Positions 12,201 through 17,742 of a stretch of 17,742 nt of DNA are shown in pieces; positions within the stretch are counted from its first letter, which is position 1; each line of letters opens with the position of its first letter. The DNA comes from a bacterium (GTDB taxonomy: Bacteria > UBA6262 > WVXT01): the NCBI GenBank assembly GCA_035530055.1, contig DATKVN010000063.1, forward strand, positions 1 to 17,742, in the 5' to 3' direction. Under the pieces are notes generated by a model that saw only the letters and a list, made by a program, of their open reading frames with translations, did not search any database and was not told the origin of the DNA. The position numbers and the translations under genes were made by a program.

Positions 12201-15200
12201 TCTGATTTTCGCTGTAGTTCCCTTCTTCTTGATCTCCCTCTTTTCCTCCCTCCGGTAAACTCTGCCTTGGCGCAATAATCTGTCCATCTACCTTATATCC
12301 GTTCCATAAATGAGCTCCTTTTTCAGTCAAAATGAACGTTGAATCTTTTTTAACTGTATAATAGACGTCATTTTCCTTTATCTTACCGTCATTATCTATA
12401 TCATTTTCCATCTTAACCGGATGTTCATTTACTAAGAATCCTGACGAATCAAAGGTAAACTTCAAGGGTCTGTCCAATTCTGCCTTTTCACTCCCGGAGA
12501 TTACAGTTTTTACATCGTATCCAGGCTGATCGAAGCTTCCTCTTTCTAATCCATTTTCACCTATAACTGCGGTTATTATTCGCCACTCCGGAGTTACACA
12601 ATATACTCTTTCTCCTTTAGGCGCAGTATCCCAATTATATGAAAAGCTACCATCTTCGTTTATATTTAGTTCAACTGGCTTTTCTTGTAAGCTGTTATTA
12701 AAAAAGTTTCCAATGTAAGAACTAAAGTATTTTACATTGCTTATTCCTTCTTTCGTAATATCTACCCTGGTTATGAATTCGCCGGTAAGGACTTTTTCTA
12801 CTTTCTTGTTTTCTACAGAGAGGGTTTCGAATAGAGGGATTATCGCTGGAGTATCATCGTCGTGCAAAGTTAATTTGACTTCTATCGTTCCCTGTTTTAG
12901 CCTGAATCCATTGAATCTATTCGTTACAAATGTACAAGATTCTCCTTTATTCATAGCTTGCCATTTCCCTTTTTCATAACGGATATATTCCTGAGTCTCT
13001 GTCTTCTTTTCTTCAAATTCAGTATATTCGGTCTTAACAGCAAAATTATGTTCTAAATCTAAATAATTTGCCCGTAGTAGGCGGATACCATCCTCTTTTG
13101 TACTGGTGGCTACTTGCCATCCCTCTTCCGCAAATACTGCCTGGAATCTCGCCTTTGGGTCAAAGATGGTTAGACCATTCTCTGTTACAGTGAAGTCAAT
13201 ACCAAAACATTTGCCTTCTAACTCTGTGGGCACCTGTTCTATTGTTTGTTGGCTGAATGCGTTTAACGTATTGTTGACCTCTCCCTCAAATCCTTTCACC
13301 AATGTGGAGTTTTTGTCAACTGCGTATCTATATTCTCCTTCGTTCGTTGCTGAGTTTTTGACAAATATTTCTTTTCCATTGAATGTTCCGTAAAAATCAC
13401 CTTTAGCGTTTCGATAACCCCAGACTGTATATTTCTTACTATTATCATCAAAGTATCCCGTATATTTCCGTTCTACGCCAGTGTCAGATATTGTTAAGAT
13501 ATGGCCATTTTCGCCTATGGCAAATCCCGCTACTGTGCCCAGGTCGGTTAGTTCTTTCAGGTTCAGTCTATTCTTGATTTCTTTACTTAAGGAAGGAGAA
13601 AGAATGTGAGGAGTAAATTTTCCAGTGATTAAGATAGGACCCGTTATGTTATGTATTTTTAATGCGTTATTTATCGTATCAAGAGTAGGCATCTCCCCTG
13701 GAAAGGACAAGAGCTGAAATTCATTTATTCCTAAACTCGCAAGTTTAATTCTTAATCTGGCAAGGTCAATATGGATATGATTCTTTTGCTCATCCGTTAG
13801 TCCCCTTAGATATTCGAACTTCTGCCCAACAAACCTGCCAGCCACGCCTGTGGGTAAAGTTATTTCTTTTTCGGTAACTCTAACATCAACAAGTTTTGTT
13901 CCATCTGCCCTGTAAAATGCTTCGCCCGTGAAGTAATCTGTAATTTCTTGCTCCTGATTAAATATGGGAGTTGCAAAGAATTCTCCCTCCCCAGTTAATA
14001 ATCTTTCCGGCAGGATAAGTCCCCCCAGTAATAAAGCCTGCATTATTTCCGGATTATCCTCAGGAAGGCTGCCATCGCTAAATAAGGGTTTACTCTCAAC
14101 AAGTTGCATTTCCTGCCCTCTTGCGATTTGAACTTTCTTTGAATCTTGTTCGATTGTCACATTTTTGTCAAAAACTACGCCGGCTATCCAGGAATACTTC
14201 CTTAATGTTACCCCTTCTCCTAATACCTGCCACTGTCCCTGGCGCATACTTATGACTGCTGATTCTCTACCTTCTCCCTCACCGATTCTATATCCTTCCT
14301 CATCTTCCATTACGCAGGCGCTGGTCCGTACAGTCTGGCTGATTGATGAACCTTTTCCCTTTATTTCAGGAGGAGCTCTCTTCTTCACATACATTCTCTC
14401 GCCAGAATCGAGCACGAACTCACCCTCAAACATTTCAAAACCACCCGCTCCAATCGAAAATACGAACCCTTTCTCCAATTTGCCCTTGACAGGAGTATCG
14501 CTATCGTCTCTTATTTCAAATTCCGTATTAGCCTTAAGTTTTATCGCCGTACCGTCATCTGTTGCTTCTACCCTAAATTCTTTCCCTCCGTATTCTAACG
14601 TTCCTTCTCCCTGGATTCTTAATTTCCCATTAACAACTTTTGCTTTTAACGTTCCTTTTGTTGCTCGTAACTCTAATTCCTGCCCTTCTTCCAACGTCAT
14701 AGATGCTACCGTATTTATTGCTGTAACATAGATTCCTGTAGCAATGCCATTTATTGCGGCTAAATACGTAGCAACATCCAGTCTATTTTGTTCAGCCAGA
14801 TAATACGTAAAGAGTGTATCTTCCGTATTCAACTTTTCTTCCCAAGCCGCATCATTGGGAATACCGGCTTCGTGCCTTAATTCGTGCGTCAATCCTACAG
14901 CGCATATCGTCGCCAGGGCTCCCTTATCGGTTATCTTTTCTAATACCGAACGGTTTATGCCTATAAAGCCATCCTGTATATGATTTTCAAAGAGACTGTG
15001 CGACTTATCGAGAACCACAATGGCAATAGATCCGTGCGTAATGCCGCCAAAAAGCTTTTCTTTAGAGACTTCCCGAGCTTCCGCTCTCTGAGTTATTGCA
15101 TTATTTAGAAATTCCTTAAATCCTTCAGATCCACCAAACCTTTCAAGTATTCCCTTTTCCACTGCAAACACAACGTTTTTACCTGCTATATTTATTTTAA

Positions 15201-17742
15201 TATCTTCTTTAAGAAGTCCTTTTTCTCTGGCAATTTGAACTATCTGTTCCTCTCTTTCCACGCCAGACTTTTCAAGTTTACCTTTTTCAGATGCGTACTC
15301 TCCTTTGGCTTGAGCATTAAAATGAGAAACACCCATCTGTTTCAATGATTCAGTTACACCAGCATTGATATTAGGAATGGAAATGGCTTCTTTCTCTTCT
15401 AAAAGGTAGCGCAGTTGTTCAAGTATGGATCCCATTGGTAGAGGTACCTCAAACAATTTTCTGGTGAACTCACCATCTACGTTTATTTTATCCCCACTAA
15501 TAGTAATAGAGTTTATTTTCCCTTCGATCACTTTTCCCACCCCTGGCACTTCTACCCCTGTAACACTCTTTATTATCTCTATGTTGGTTAAACCTATGGC
15601 AAGAGGCAGGTAATTGCTGTCTCCCGTCGCTGGATTCACTATAGCCGCGAGCCTGCTATCTTTCTTCAAGACAATCTTCTGGTAGTCTGCGATACCATCA
15701 CTATTTACATCCAAATCCTGAACTGCCAGATTGTGACTGGATATACCTTCAGGGATAGAACCCCCTGCGCTGCCTGCGGTTAATTTCTTATAGAAGGTAT
15801 CTCCTTCCTTGCCAACCAGCTCAACAAATAGACTTCCGTTTGCCATAAAGCCTTTTACGTAAGCTGTCCTTTTGACTTTTCTTAGATTCTTATAATCTTT
15901 GCCATAGTCGGAGAAGGTCATATTTTTTATTTTTAATGGCTCGCCTTGTATGTAAGCTATACCATCTTTTGTTCGAATTGTTACTTGTTTACCCTTTATG
16001 GTTACTTCTGCTTCCTGGTCGTTTACAAATGCCAACTCTAATCTTCCACTATTTTTATCCTTTATGCATTCTATCTGTAACCTGGCACCAAAACGTTGTT
16101 TCCATATTTTATGTCGAATATTATACTTGCAGTCAACCAAAACTGGTTGACCTTTGCCATCTACTTCATAAATAAACCCATCTGTCCCCATTAACTTAGT
16201 TCCTTCCTTATACTGAGTGGGAGTAAATAATGAGCTTACACCTTTCCATAATCTTCCCAGCAAGTCTGATTTTTCAACTTTTGTGGGTTCTGCAGGAGAG
16301 GATAGATCTTCTTTAGACGCAGGCTGAAAGCCTGCGGCTACCATTACGCGTTGTTTTAGGTCAGACCAACGTTCGGTTAGTCTATGCCAGAGCCTCTGCC
16401 ATAGACTGCCTTTGAGCTTGGGTATCTCTTCTTTCTTGAACATCGGTACGTCTTTAATCTTGCCGGTTTCCGGGTCGAACTTAATCTCAAAGGATTCAAC
16501 ACCTAATCTACCTATTAATTTATCCTCCACCTTTTGAAGTTTCTCTTGGTTTCCACCATAAACAGCACCGAATTCTGAAAACTGGCGAATGTCTATTTTG
16601 ATTGATTTTAGTTCTAGATCTCTAATATTTATCTCTTTACCTTCCTCTAAAGTAAGGTTTAATTCAACTTCATTTATATGTTGCAGGAGCTTATTTTCAT
16701 TAATAAGTTCTTCAAGTTCCTGTGTAGTTAATCTATCTAGATCAATACCTTTCTCAATAAGTCCTTGCTCCTGCAATATCTTAAGAATCTTCTTCATTCC
16801 CTGAGGACCTATGGCTCCTACGTCCTTTATGTCTTCCAAGGTAATGGTTACCAAACCATTTCCATTGGCAAGGTCTATACTTATACCTGTGGCAAACTGA
16901 AGAATGTCTATATTTCCTCTTATACCAATCTTTGTTGCATATTTCTGGACAAAATCGGATGCTATTTTTCTTTCTGCTTTTGTTTCACCAAAAATAGGTG
17001 TAATGACTGTCTTGCTACCTTTTTTGTTTGTTACCATTCCCACAAAGAATTTTCGTTTATCAACATCTGCCCCCAATTTTCCTAAAGTATCAAGCACTGT
17101 TTTAGCAATTTGTTGAGCTTTTTCACTCATATTTTTGACTACATTGATAGCCTCTTTTCCTATAAGTTCATTACCTATCTTAAGTGCCTGATTCTGGAAA
17201 TCATACTTCACTTCAACATTGTTTATATTCGCTTTTTTATATGCATTAAGAAGGTCTTCTGCCATTTTCTTGTCAAACTCTTTCAATCCCAGTTCATGAG
17301 CAAACTTGTATAATGCTTCTTTCATCTCGGCAATATTCTTATCTAAATCTAATTTGAAACTTATTTCCTTTATCTTAATTCCACTTCTTGTTGATTCTAT
17401 CTTTACATTGAATCCTTTTCCATCGGTAAACTTGCTGATGCCTGACTTTTCAAATGCCTCGAGATAGTTTGTTATCTTTATTCTTTCTTCTTTTACCATC
17501 ATTGAACTTAATCTTTTTACATCATCAACACTCATTTCTTTCAACTCTACCGCTAGTACACCTGTTTTTTTGTCGAATGTAGCTTTAACAAAGTTATCTT
17601 TGAAAGTATCCAGCATCTCTATTAATTTTCCATCATATCCAAATATTTCCAGGACTTCACTTAATTCTTTCACTTTACCTATCTCACCAATATCAACCTT
17701 TTCTTGTTGAGCTTCTAATATCTCTCTTAAAATAGCTATTTT
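1..17742 (-). CDS. Giant multidomain protein, internal fragment (both ends outside the window)
   Basis: The minus strand is open in one frame for all 5914 codons (first codon complements 17740-17742, last complements 1-3). No stop was met when the whole frame was translated by eye. Many independent motifs fall in this same frame: HELRH, EF-hand, Walker A, DEFQ and QxxGRxR, spread over 15 kb. The protein is Lys/Glu/Ile/Gly-rich with about 16 cysteines by my count. Regions in order are: alpha/beta repeats, linker, beta-rich part with calcium loops and a HExxH motif, long beta-rich part, hydrophobic block, charged helices, coiled coil, SecA-like ATPase, helical region and a second coiled coil. 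No start, ribosome binding site or signal peptide can be judged because the 5' end is missing. Giant proteins of this kind are known from Omnitrophota. The overall function is unknown; an envelope-spanning role is inferred from the region order. Confidence 0.96.
298..2172 (-). other. Protein region 5191-5815: helical region after the ATPase
   Basis: Mostly amphipathic helices with Pro-rich breaks (SPYVLPLPVPAYS near 1500-1540, and EEQLPLPEVEE near 690-750). One moderately hydrophobic helix (ILVDGFIVSYLEAFASLIPG, about 455-525) could touch a membrane. A His-rich turn, NPHQHD, lies near 303-320. No motif of a known enzyme is seen and there are no cysteines. It could be an accessory or substrate-contact part of the motor, in the position where SecA carries its helical wing and scaffold domains, though I see no direct similarity. 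Confidence 0.45.
2320..2340 (-). other. Motif VI-like arginine-finger segment, QALGRDR (residues 5135-5141)
   Basis: Gln-x-x-Gly-Arg-x-Arg matches the QxxGRxGR signature of superfamily 2 motors, with Asp in place of the usual Ala/Ser-Gly step. Arg5139 and Arg5141 are candidates to contact the gamma phosphate. Confidence 0.65.
3529..3540 (-). other. Walker B / DEAD-box position, DEFQ (residues 4735-4738)
   Basis: Hydrophobic strand HYVF precedes Asp4735-Glu4736, which would coordinate magnesium and activate water. The third and fourth positions are Phe-Gln rather than Ala-Asp or Ala-His. SecA also departs from DEAD here (DEVD). Confidence 0.75.
3874..3897 (-). other. Walker A motif of the ATPase (residues 4616-4623)
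   Basis: TGYGKTEV has the P-loop core GxGKT with Lys4620 and Thr4621 intact, so nucleotide binding is expected. The preceding ELV and following LTPLLAE match the strand and helix that flank the P-loop in SecA-type motors. Confidence 0.8.
3988..4257 (-). other. Linker between coiled coil and ATPase (residues 4496-4585)
   Basis: A short mixed region with HFWILDNIKIIS and GIYRVDMMTDKIF strands ends in a flexible Ser/Arg/Gly run (YRSRSSGGRKF) directly before the Q-motif. It may be the N-terminal cap of the ATPase. Confidence 0.4.
4258..4872 (-). other. Coiled coil (residues 4291-4495)
   Basis: About 200 residues of continuous Glu/Lys/Arg-rich heptad-like sequence with Leu and Ile at spaced positions, for example KQIESSKQRLQQVRKDTQDL and KLESQLAELTFKFEKAKKE. 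One basic break (SKTKRWKWITNRR, near 4595-4630) probably marks the tip of an antiparallel hairpin. It stands just before the ATPase, so it may be a lever, dimer contact or regulatory arm. The antisense strand here reads as a long Ser/Phe/Leu-rich shadow frame. Confidence 0.8.
4873..6507 (-). other. Protein region 3746-4290: charged helices with recurring short hairpins
   Basis: Lys/Glu-rich helices alternate with small beta-hairpins carrying a Gly turn: QGEKVKYHGKEIEI (near 5800-5850), GKGEIRLGGEELEL (near 5530-5572) and NGEKVKVQGFVIKQG (near 5177-5225). They are spaced roughly 280-350 bases apart, so this looks like a degenerate repeat of about 100 residues. There are no cysteines or membrane segments. 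It leads directly into the coiled coil and ATPase and may be the cytoplasmic arm. No family is recognised. Confidence 0.5.
7834..7893 (-). other. Glycine-zipper segment (residues 3284-3303)
   Basis: Gly and Ala repeat at short intervals in a hydrophobic stretch (GAKGGAIIGAFIGLTGG). Glycine zippers pack transmembrane helices closely and occur in outer-membrane lipoproteins, channels and toxins. Its position after the Phe-Trp run supports membrane insertion. Confidence 0.6.
7912..7968 (-). repeat. Tandem Phe-Trp pairs (residues 3259-3278)
   Basis: Phe-Trp occurs at 3259, 3263, 3269 and 3277 within 20 residues, each followed by Lys, Asn or Gly. In DNA this appears as repeated ttccagaa on the plus strand at 7931, 7949 and 7961, plus a weaker copy at about 7907. 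The segment is basic and aromatic, just before the glycine zipper, as expected for an interfacial membrane helix. Confidence 0.65.
8650..9762 (-). other. Protein region 2661-3031: mixed helical and aromatic region
   Basis: A helical first part (for example SKEELEFVAEADFIAFKRN) gives way to an aromatic, Gly-rich part with WKESFGMQFSGFGNFW and LLLYLDAGVEYYILGL. One cysteine occurs in CDNPYFGPTG near residue 3010; I see no further cysteine until about residue 4627. It joins the beta-rich half to the hydrophobic block and may be the start of a membrane-facing part. No domain is recognised. Confidence 0.45.
9808..9852 (-). other. Degenerate calcium-type acidic loop (residues 2631-2645)
   Basis: DVDIENGDGVLEF resembles an EF-hand or dockerin loop but carries an extra residue between the acidic positions, so the ligand spacing is off. 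It falls at the end of the beta-rich region. It is a third, weaker calcium-loop candidate in the same half of the protein. Confidence 0.35.
11458..11790 (-). other. Helical island (residues 1985-2095) within the beta-rich region
   Basis: Long charged amphipathic helices, rich in Lys, Glu, Gln and Ala (for example EQKAQEEIAEFRKKNAAL), interrupt the beta-rich part. A hydrophobic turn (INVIMQLIFSGRNPIP) follows, then the beta pattern resumes. It looks like an inserted helical hairpin or short coiled coil. No family is recognised. Confidence 0.5.
12367..12402 (-). other. Near-canonical EF-hand calcium loop (residues 1781-1792)
   Basis: DIDNDGKIKEND fits the 12-residue EF-hand loop: Asp at 1, 3 and 5, Gly at 6, Ile at 8 and Asp at 12 (usually Glu). 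A helix does not obviously follow; instead a strand ending in KKDS does, so this is likely a calcium loop within beta structure (dockerin or FG-GAP style) rather than a full EF-hand pair. Confidence 0.65.
14701..15165 (-). other. Protein region 860-1014: HExxH metallopeptidase-like module
   Basis: The core is GLTHELRHEAGIP, giving His953, Glu954 and His957 in a classic zinc HExxH motif (bases 14872-14886). The motif sits in a hydrophobic helix (ALATICAVGL before it), as expected for the active-site helix of zincin peptidases. The next helix contains Glu974, Glu984 and further acids, which are candidates for the third zinc ligand, but I cannot assign it. Upstream are a hydrophobic strand (SIAIVVLD) and a DGFIGINRSVLE segment that would form the edge of the fold. 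The fold could be a peptidase that cuts targets or the giant protein itself, or an inactive relic. HExxH also occurs by chance, so the enzyme call rests on helix context and motif only. Confidence 0.5.
15166..16242 (-). other. Protein region 501-859: beta-rich region with one calcium-type loop
   Basis: Short beta strands with Gly/Asp turns dominate (for example AEVTIKGKQVTIRTKDG near residue 570), followed by a DxNxDGxxD loop at 678-686. Toward the end it becomes helical and charged (around residues 790-850), leading into the metallopeptidase-like part. It carries two of the rare cysteines (about residues 532 and 552). No named domain is recognised. The composition and calcium-type loop resemble secreted or surface adhesin-like proteins; this is inference. 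Confidence 0.5.
15685..15711 (-). other. Calcium-binding-type loop DxNxDGxxD (residues 678-686)
   Basis: The residues are Asp678, Asn680, Asp682, Gly683 and Asp686, matching the loop of dockerin, FG-GAP/VCBS and thrombospondin type 3 repeats. It is preceded by a short strand (AVQDL) and followed by a strand ending in KKDS. The same order recurs near residue 1781. Calcium binding is predicted from the motif only. Confidence 0.6.
16318..16336. repeat. REP-like perfect hairpin translated in frame
   Basis: Perfect 8-bp arms (cgcaggct and agcctgcg) surround a 3-base loop, followed on the plus strand by gctacca. On the coding strand it gives AGFQPA at residues 470-475. A GC-rich hairpin of this wording resembles dispersed REP-type palindromes that I recall in many uncultured bacterial genomes. 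Its GC-rich text contrasts with the AT-rich gene around it. The reading frame is kept through the element, so the protein simply carries a short extra peptide in a linker. Confidence 0.7.
16379..16407. repeat. 29-bp near-perfect palindrome inside the coding frame
   Basis: Two 14-base arms flank one central base; 13 of 14 positions pair (left arm agtctatgccagag, right arm ctctgccatagact). On the coding strand it encodes SLWQRLWHRL at residues 446-455. It lies about 40 bp from a second palindrome in the same linker. There is no T-run, and it is inside an open frame, so it is not a terminator. It may be a mobile palindromic element or a chance product of the repeated Leu-Trp codons. Confidence 0.7.
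16429..17742 (-). other. Protein region 1-438: alternating beta-hairpin and helix units
   Basis: This is the first part of the giant protein inside the window. Short beta-hairpins with a Gly or Asn-Gly turn (around residues 51, 108, 175, 285, 352 and 422) alternate with Lys/Glu-rich amphipathic helices. Examples of hairpin cores are KATFDKKTGVLAVEL, SIDLANGNGLVTITL and FEIKFDPETGKIKDV. The spacing is irregular, roughly 60-110 residues. I recognise no named family and see no catalytic motif, cysteine or membrane segment. The pattern suggests a degenerate structural repeat serving as scaffold or binding surface; it may continue upstream of the window. Confidence 0.55.

Larger units (their letters stand above)
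9763..14700 (-). other. Protein region 1015-2660: very long beta-rich region with Trp-centred strands
   Basis: About 1650 residues are predicted mostly as beta strands, with Gly/Asp/Asn turns and few helices. A degenerate unit recurs: a Gly or Asp turn, a basic residue, Trp and a strand. The Trp residues are at 1171 (GQWQVLGEG), 1542 (EGWQVATS), 1594 (GKWQAMNKG), 1720 (PEWRII), 1901 (NEWQANST), 2416 (DKWVSLP), 2516 (EGWKIS) and 2526 (GKWLRVEE). Two strands end in related acid turns, DDSDTP (1079-1084) and DDDTPA (1628-1633). It contains an EF-hand loop at 1781-1792, a helical island at 1985-2095 and most of the cysteines. I recognise no named family. It could be a beta-propeller, beta-solenoid or adhesin stalk; the last is the simplest reading. 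Confidence 0.55.
16243..16428 (-). other. Protein region 439-500: Trp-rich linker
   Basis: A basic, Trp-rich amphipathic stretch (SLWQRLWHRL, then ERWSDLKQRV) is followed by a Ser/Pro/Glu-rich spacer and a second Trp/Phe segment (GRLWKGVSSLF). It separates the alpha/beta repeats from the beta-rich region. Its DNA contains two palindromes described separately, which suggests the linker tolerates insertions. It is likely a flexible hinge or a membrane-surface helix; no enzyme motif is present. Confidence 0.5.

Noticed and set aside
14165-14731. Plus-strand open frame (188 codons), Ser/Pro/Thr-rich
   Set aside because: It is antisense to the Trp-centred beta region, with no recognisable motif. 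The minus frame carries the consistent motifs.
16318-16407. The two palindromes read as transcription terminators
   Set aside because: Neither is followed by a T-run on either strand, and both lie inside the open frame with coding signal on both sides.
1-17742. Polyketide or non-ribosomal peptide synthetase, or RHS/polymorphic toxin
   Set aside because: No ketosynthase, adenylation, carrier-protein or condensation motifs were seen, and there are no YD repeats or typical toxin tips in the window.
1-17742. Internal genes starting at Met codons after purine-rich GGAGG-like strings on the minus strand
   Set aside because: Such strings are frequent because Gly-Glu-Lys codons are purine-rich. No stop codon precedes any of them in frame, so they are not needed as starts.

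Overview
The window lies entirely inside one giant protein-coding gene on the minus strand. Reading the reverse complement from base 17742 down to base 1 in a single frame, I meet no stop codon in 5914 codons. Neither the start codon nor the stop codon is present, so the real protein is longer than 5914 residues. There are no intergenic gaps, RNA genes, CRISPR arrays, promoters or terminators. Open frames on the plus strand are antisense shadows.

The organism looks like an uncultured, AT-rich bacterium. Codon use favours ATA, AGA, TTA and GAA, and the protein is rich in Lys, Glu, Ile and Gly and very poor in Cys. A soluble, low-repeat mega-protein carrying a helicase-like ATPase, a metallopeptidase-like motif and a hydrophobic block recalls the giant proteins known from candidate phylum Omnitrophota (formerly OP3). 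That assignment is inference, not proof.

Layout in protein order (right to left on the map). Residues 1-438 alternate beta-hairpins and helices. Residues 439-500 form a Trp-rich linker whose DNA holds two palindromes, one a REP-like hairpin translated in frame. Residues 501-860 are beta-rich with a DxNxDGxxD calcium-type loop. Residues 860-1014 hold a HELRH (HExxH) metallopeptidase-like motif. Residues 1015-2660 are a very long beta-rich stretch with recurrent Trp-centred strands, a near-canonical EF-hand loop and a helical island. Residues 2661-3031 are mixed helical and aromatic. Residues 3032-3745 are a hydrophobic block with several membrane-like segments, a glycine zipper and a run of Phe-Trp pairs. 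Residues 3746-4290 are charged helices separated by short hairpins. Residues 4291-4495 are a coiled coil. Residues 4586-5190 are a SecA-like / superfamily 2 helicase-type ATPase. Residues 5191-5815 are helical, and residues 5816-5914 begin another coiled coil.

Working model (inference): the hydrophobic block may divide an extracytoplasmic half (calcium loops, protease-like motif, beta repeats, most cysteines) from a cytoplasmic half (coiled coils and ATPase). The result would be a single-chain envelope-spanning machine whose motor and surface parts are covalently joined. The helicase motifs are the strongest functional signal. The HExxH and calcium loops are supported by motif only.
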